Assembly (NCBI GenBank): GCA_018820005.1
Contig: JAHJOS010000658.1
Coordinates: 1-6,542 of the forward strand
Length of the DNA stretch: 6,542 nucleotides
From: Alphaproteobacteria bacterium
GTDB taxonomy: Bacteria > Pseudomonadota > Alphaproteobacteria > Rhizobiales > Devosiaceae
Direction: 5' to 3'
Under the pieces are notes generated by a model that did not search any database, was not told where the DNA came from, and was given only the letters and a program-made list of their open reading frames with translations. This document shows, one piece after another, positions 5,746 through 6,542 of this stretch; position 1 is the stretch's first letter, and each line of letters opens with the position of its first letter. A program made the translations under genes and the position numbers.

Positions 5746-6483
5746 TCAACCGCCATGCGCCATCAATTGCCGACCATGTGCCTTGAGCCAGGCGCGACCC
5801 TTTTCCATCTCGGGCAGCGTGCGCTTCACCGTGGCCCAGAAGGCGGCCGAGTGGTTCATCTCCACCAGATGGGCCACCTCATGGGCGGCCACATAGTCCA
5901 GCACGAAGGGGGGCGCCATCACCAGCCGCCAATTGTAATTGATGGTGCCGGTTGATGAGCATGAGCCCCAGCGGCTGGCCTGGCTGCGCATTTTGATAGC
6001 CTTTACCGTCACGCCGAGCCGTTCGGCATGAAAACCCGTCCGCACCACCAGATCCGCATGCGCCTCAGCCTTGAGCCAGTCTTTCAGCCGGCGGGCCTGA
6101 TGCGCGACATCGCCGGGCACCAGCAGCACCGTCTCGCCACTGTCATTGGCCAGTTCCACCCGGCCTCTCACCTTGCCTGTGCCCACTATTCGGTGTTCGA
6201 CACCGCGCAGTGGCAGCACGCCACCATCGGCGAAGCTGGCTGCCTCGGGGGCGCGGCCCAGGCGCGCTGCGAGCCAATTATGTTGGCGTTGCAGGAACGC
6301 CTCTGCCTCGGCCCATTTTCCGTGCGGCGGCAAGGTCAGCACCGGCCCTTTGCTGTGGGGCAGCGAAAGCCGATAGCTGCGTGCTCGTGCATTGACCCGC
6401 ACAATCACCGAAACCGGCACACCATCGACGATGATGGTGGTGCTGCTGGGGATCTTGGGTTTGCTGCGAAAAAACAGATTCAT
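5746..6483 (-). CDS. YgjP-like (DUF45, COG1451) zinc metalloprotein, putative M48-type metal-dependent hydrolase
   Basis: The 245-residue product fits the YgjP-like metallopeptidase family (PF01863). Visible hallmarks: the N-terminal VRVNARARSYRLSLP, where the family has a conserved Arg-rich strand (about 28-42); KMRSQASRWGSCSSTGTINYN, with the WGSC signature at 172-175; then the zinc site HEVAH at 201-205 with E202 as presumed catalytic base, and a third ligand H211 in the NHSAAFW motif. All key residues are present. There is no signal peptide or membrane helix, so it should be cytoplasmic. The E. coli relative YgjP is annotated as a UTP pyrophosphatase, while older annotations call the family a predicted protease; the sequence here cannot choose between them. 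GGAGG at 6492-6488 lies four bases before the ATG, which supports this start. It is the first gene of a possible minus-strand unit running into the small secreted protein and the YkuD gene. Confidence 0.93.
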   Translation of the reverse strand: MNLFFRSKPKIPSSTTIIVDGVPVSVIVRVNARARSYRLSLPHSKGPVLTLPPHGKWAEAEAFLQRQHNWLAARLGRAPEAASFADGGVLPLRGVEHRIVGTGKVRGRVELANDSGETVLLVPGDVAHQARRLKDWLKAEAHADLVVRTGFHAERLGVTVKAIKMRSQASRWGSCSSTGTINYNWRLVMAPPFVLDYVAAHEVAHLVEMNHSAAFWATVKRTLPEMEKGRAWLKAHGRQLMAHGG

Positions 6484-6542
6484 GGGGCCTCCGAGAATCG
6501 CGCTGGCACAATAACGTGGATTTGCGGCACAGGCGCCCCGGC
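6484..6542 (-). other. Upstream edge of the YgjP-like gene
   Basis: These 59 bases hold the GGAGG ribosome binding site of the YgjP-like gene (6492-6488) and a slightly AT-richer patch around 6508-6526. I see no convincing -35/-10 pair and no start of another gene. The promoter may lie beyond the window. Confidence 0.4.

Noticed and set aside
5452..5955. Plus-strand open frame of 167 codons opposite the small secreted protein and YgjP-like genes
   Set aside because: It is antisense to two better-supported genes, including the HEVAH-coding stretch, and its own translation shows no coherent domain.
1..6542. Novel defence system, mobile element or CRISPR array
   Set aside because: All main genes fall into housekeeping families; there are no transposase or recombinase motifs, no direct repeats with spacers, and no defence-type domains.

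Overview
This GC-rich window reads as ordinary chromosome of an alphaproteobacterium, most likely a member of the Hyphomicrobiales. The suggestion rests on the type of class A penicillin-binding protein (a basic N-terminus, no inserted OB domain, and a C-terminus ending in PRTLMDMIFGG), on a YkuD enzyme with a combined twin-arginine and lipoprotein leader, and on overall composition. The genus cannot be fixed from the sequence alone. I see no mobile element, CRISPR array, tRNA, rRNA or phage gene, and no convincing new multi-gene system.

Layout: (1) 1-276, minus strand, the N-terminal 92 codons of an Lrp/AsnC-family regulator that runs off the left edge. (2) 277-432, a divergent control region with a perfect minus-strand -10 box inside a near-palindrome. 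(3) 433-1686, plus strand, dadA, a D-amino acid (D-alanine) dehydrogenase. (4) 1687-1930, a non-coding gap with a weak promoter and a CtrA-like box. (5) 1931-4525, plus strand, a bifunctional class A penicillin-binding protein with an unusual tail of about 190 residues carrying nine D-P-x-T-G-like repeats. (6) 4565-4594, a perfect 14-bp-stem hairpin acting as a shared terminator between convergent genes. (7) 4598-5284, minus strand, a YkuD-type L,D-transpeptidase lipoprotein. (8) 5349-5687, minus strand, a small unrecognised secreted protein with three cysteines. (9) 5746-6483, minus strand, a YgjP-like (DUF45, COG1451) zinc metalloprotein.

How the genes relate: the Lrp-type protein probably controls dadA, and itself, from the shared region, as the known Lrp/DadR control of dad genes would predict. 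The penicillin-binding protein polymerises glycan strands and makes 4-3 cross-links. The YkuD enzyme would make 3-3 cross-links or attach proteins to peptidoglycan. Both chemistries release D-alanine, which DadA can oxidise to pyruvate. The neighbourhood is therefore loosely themed around D-alanine and the cell wall, although the genes sit in at least three transcription units and the link is inference. The three minus-strand genes on the right could form one unit read from the YgjP-like gene leftward to the transpeptidase gene.
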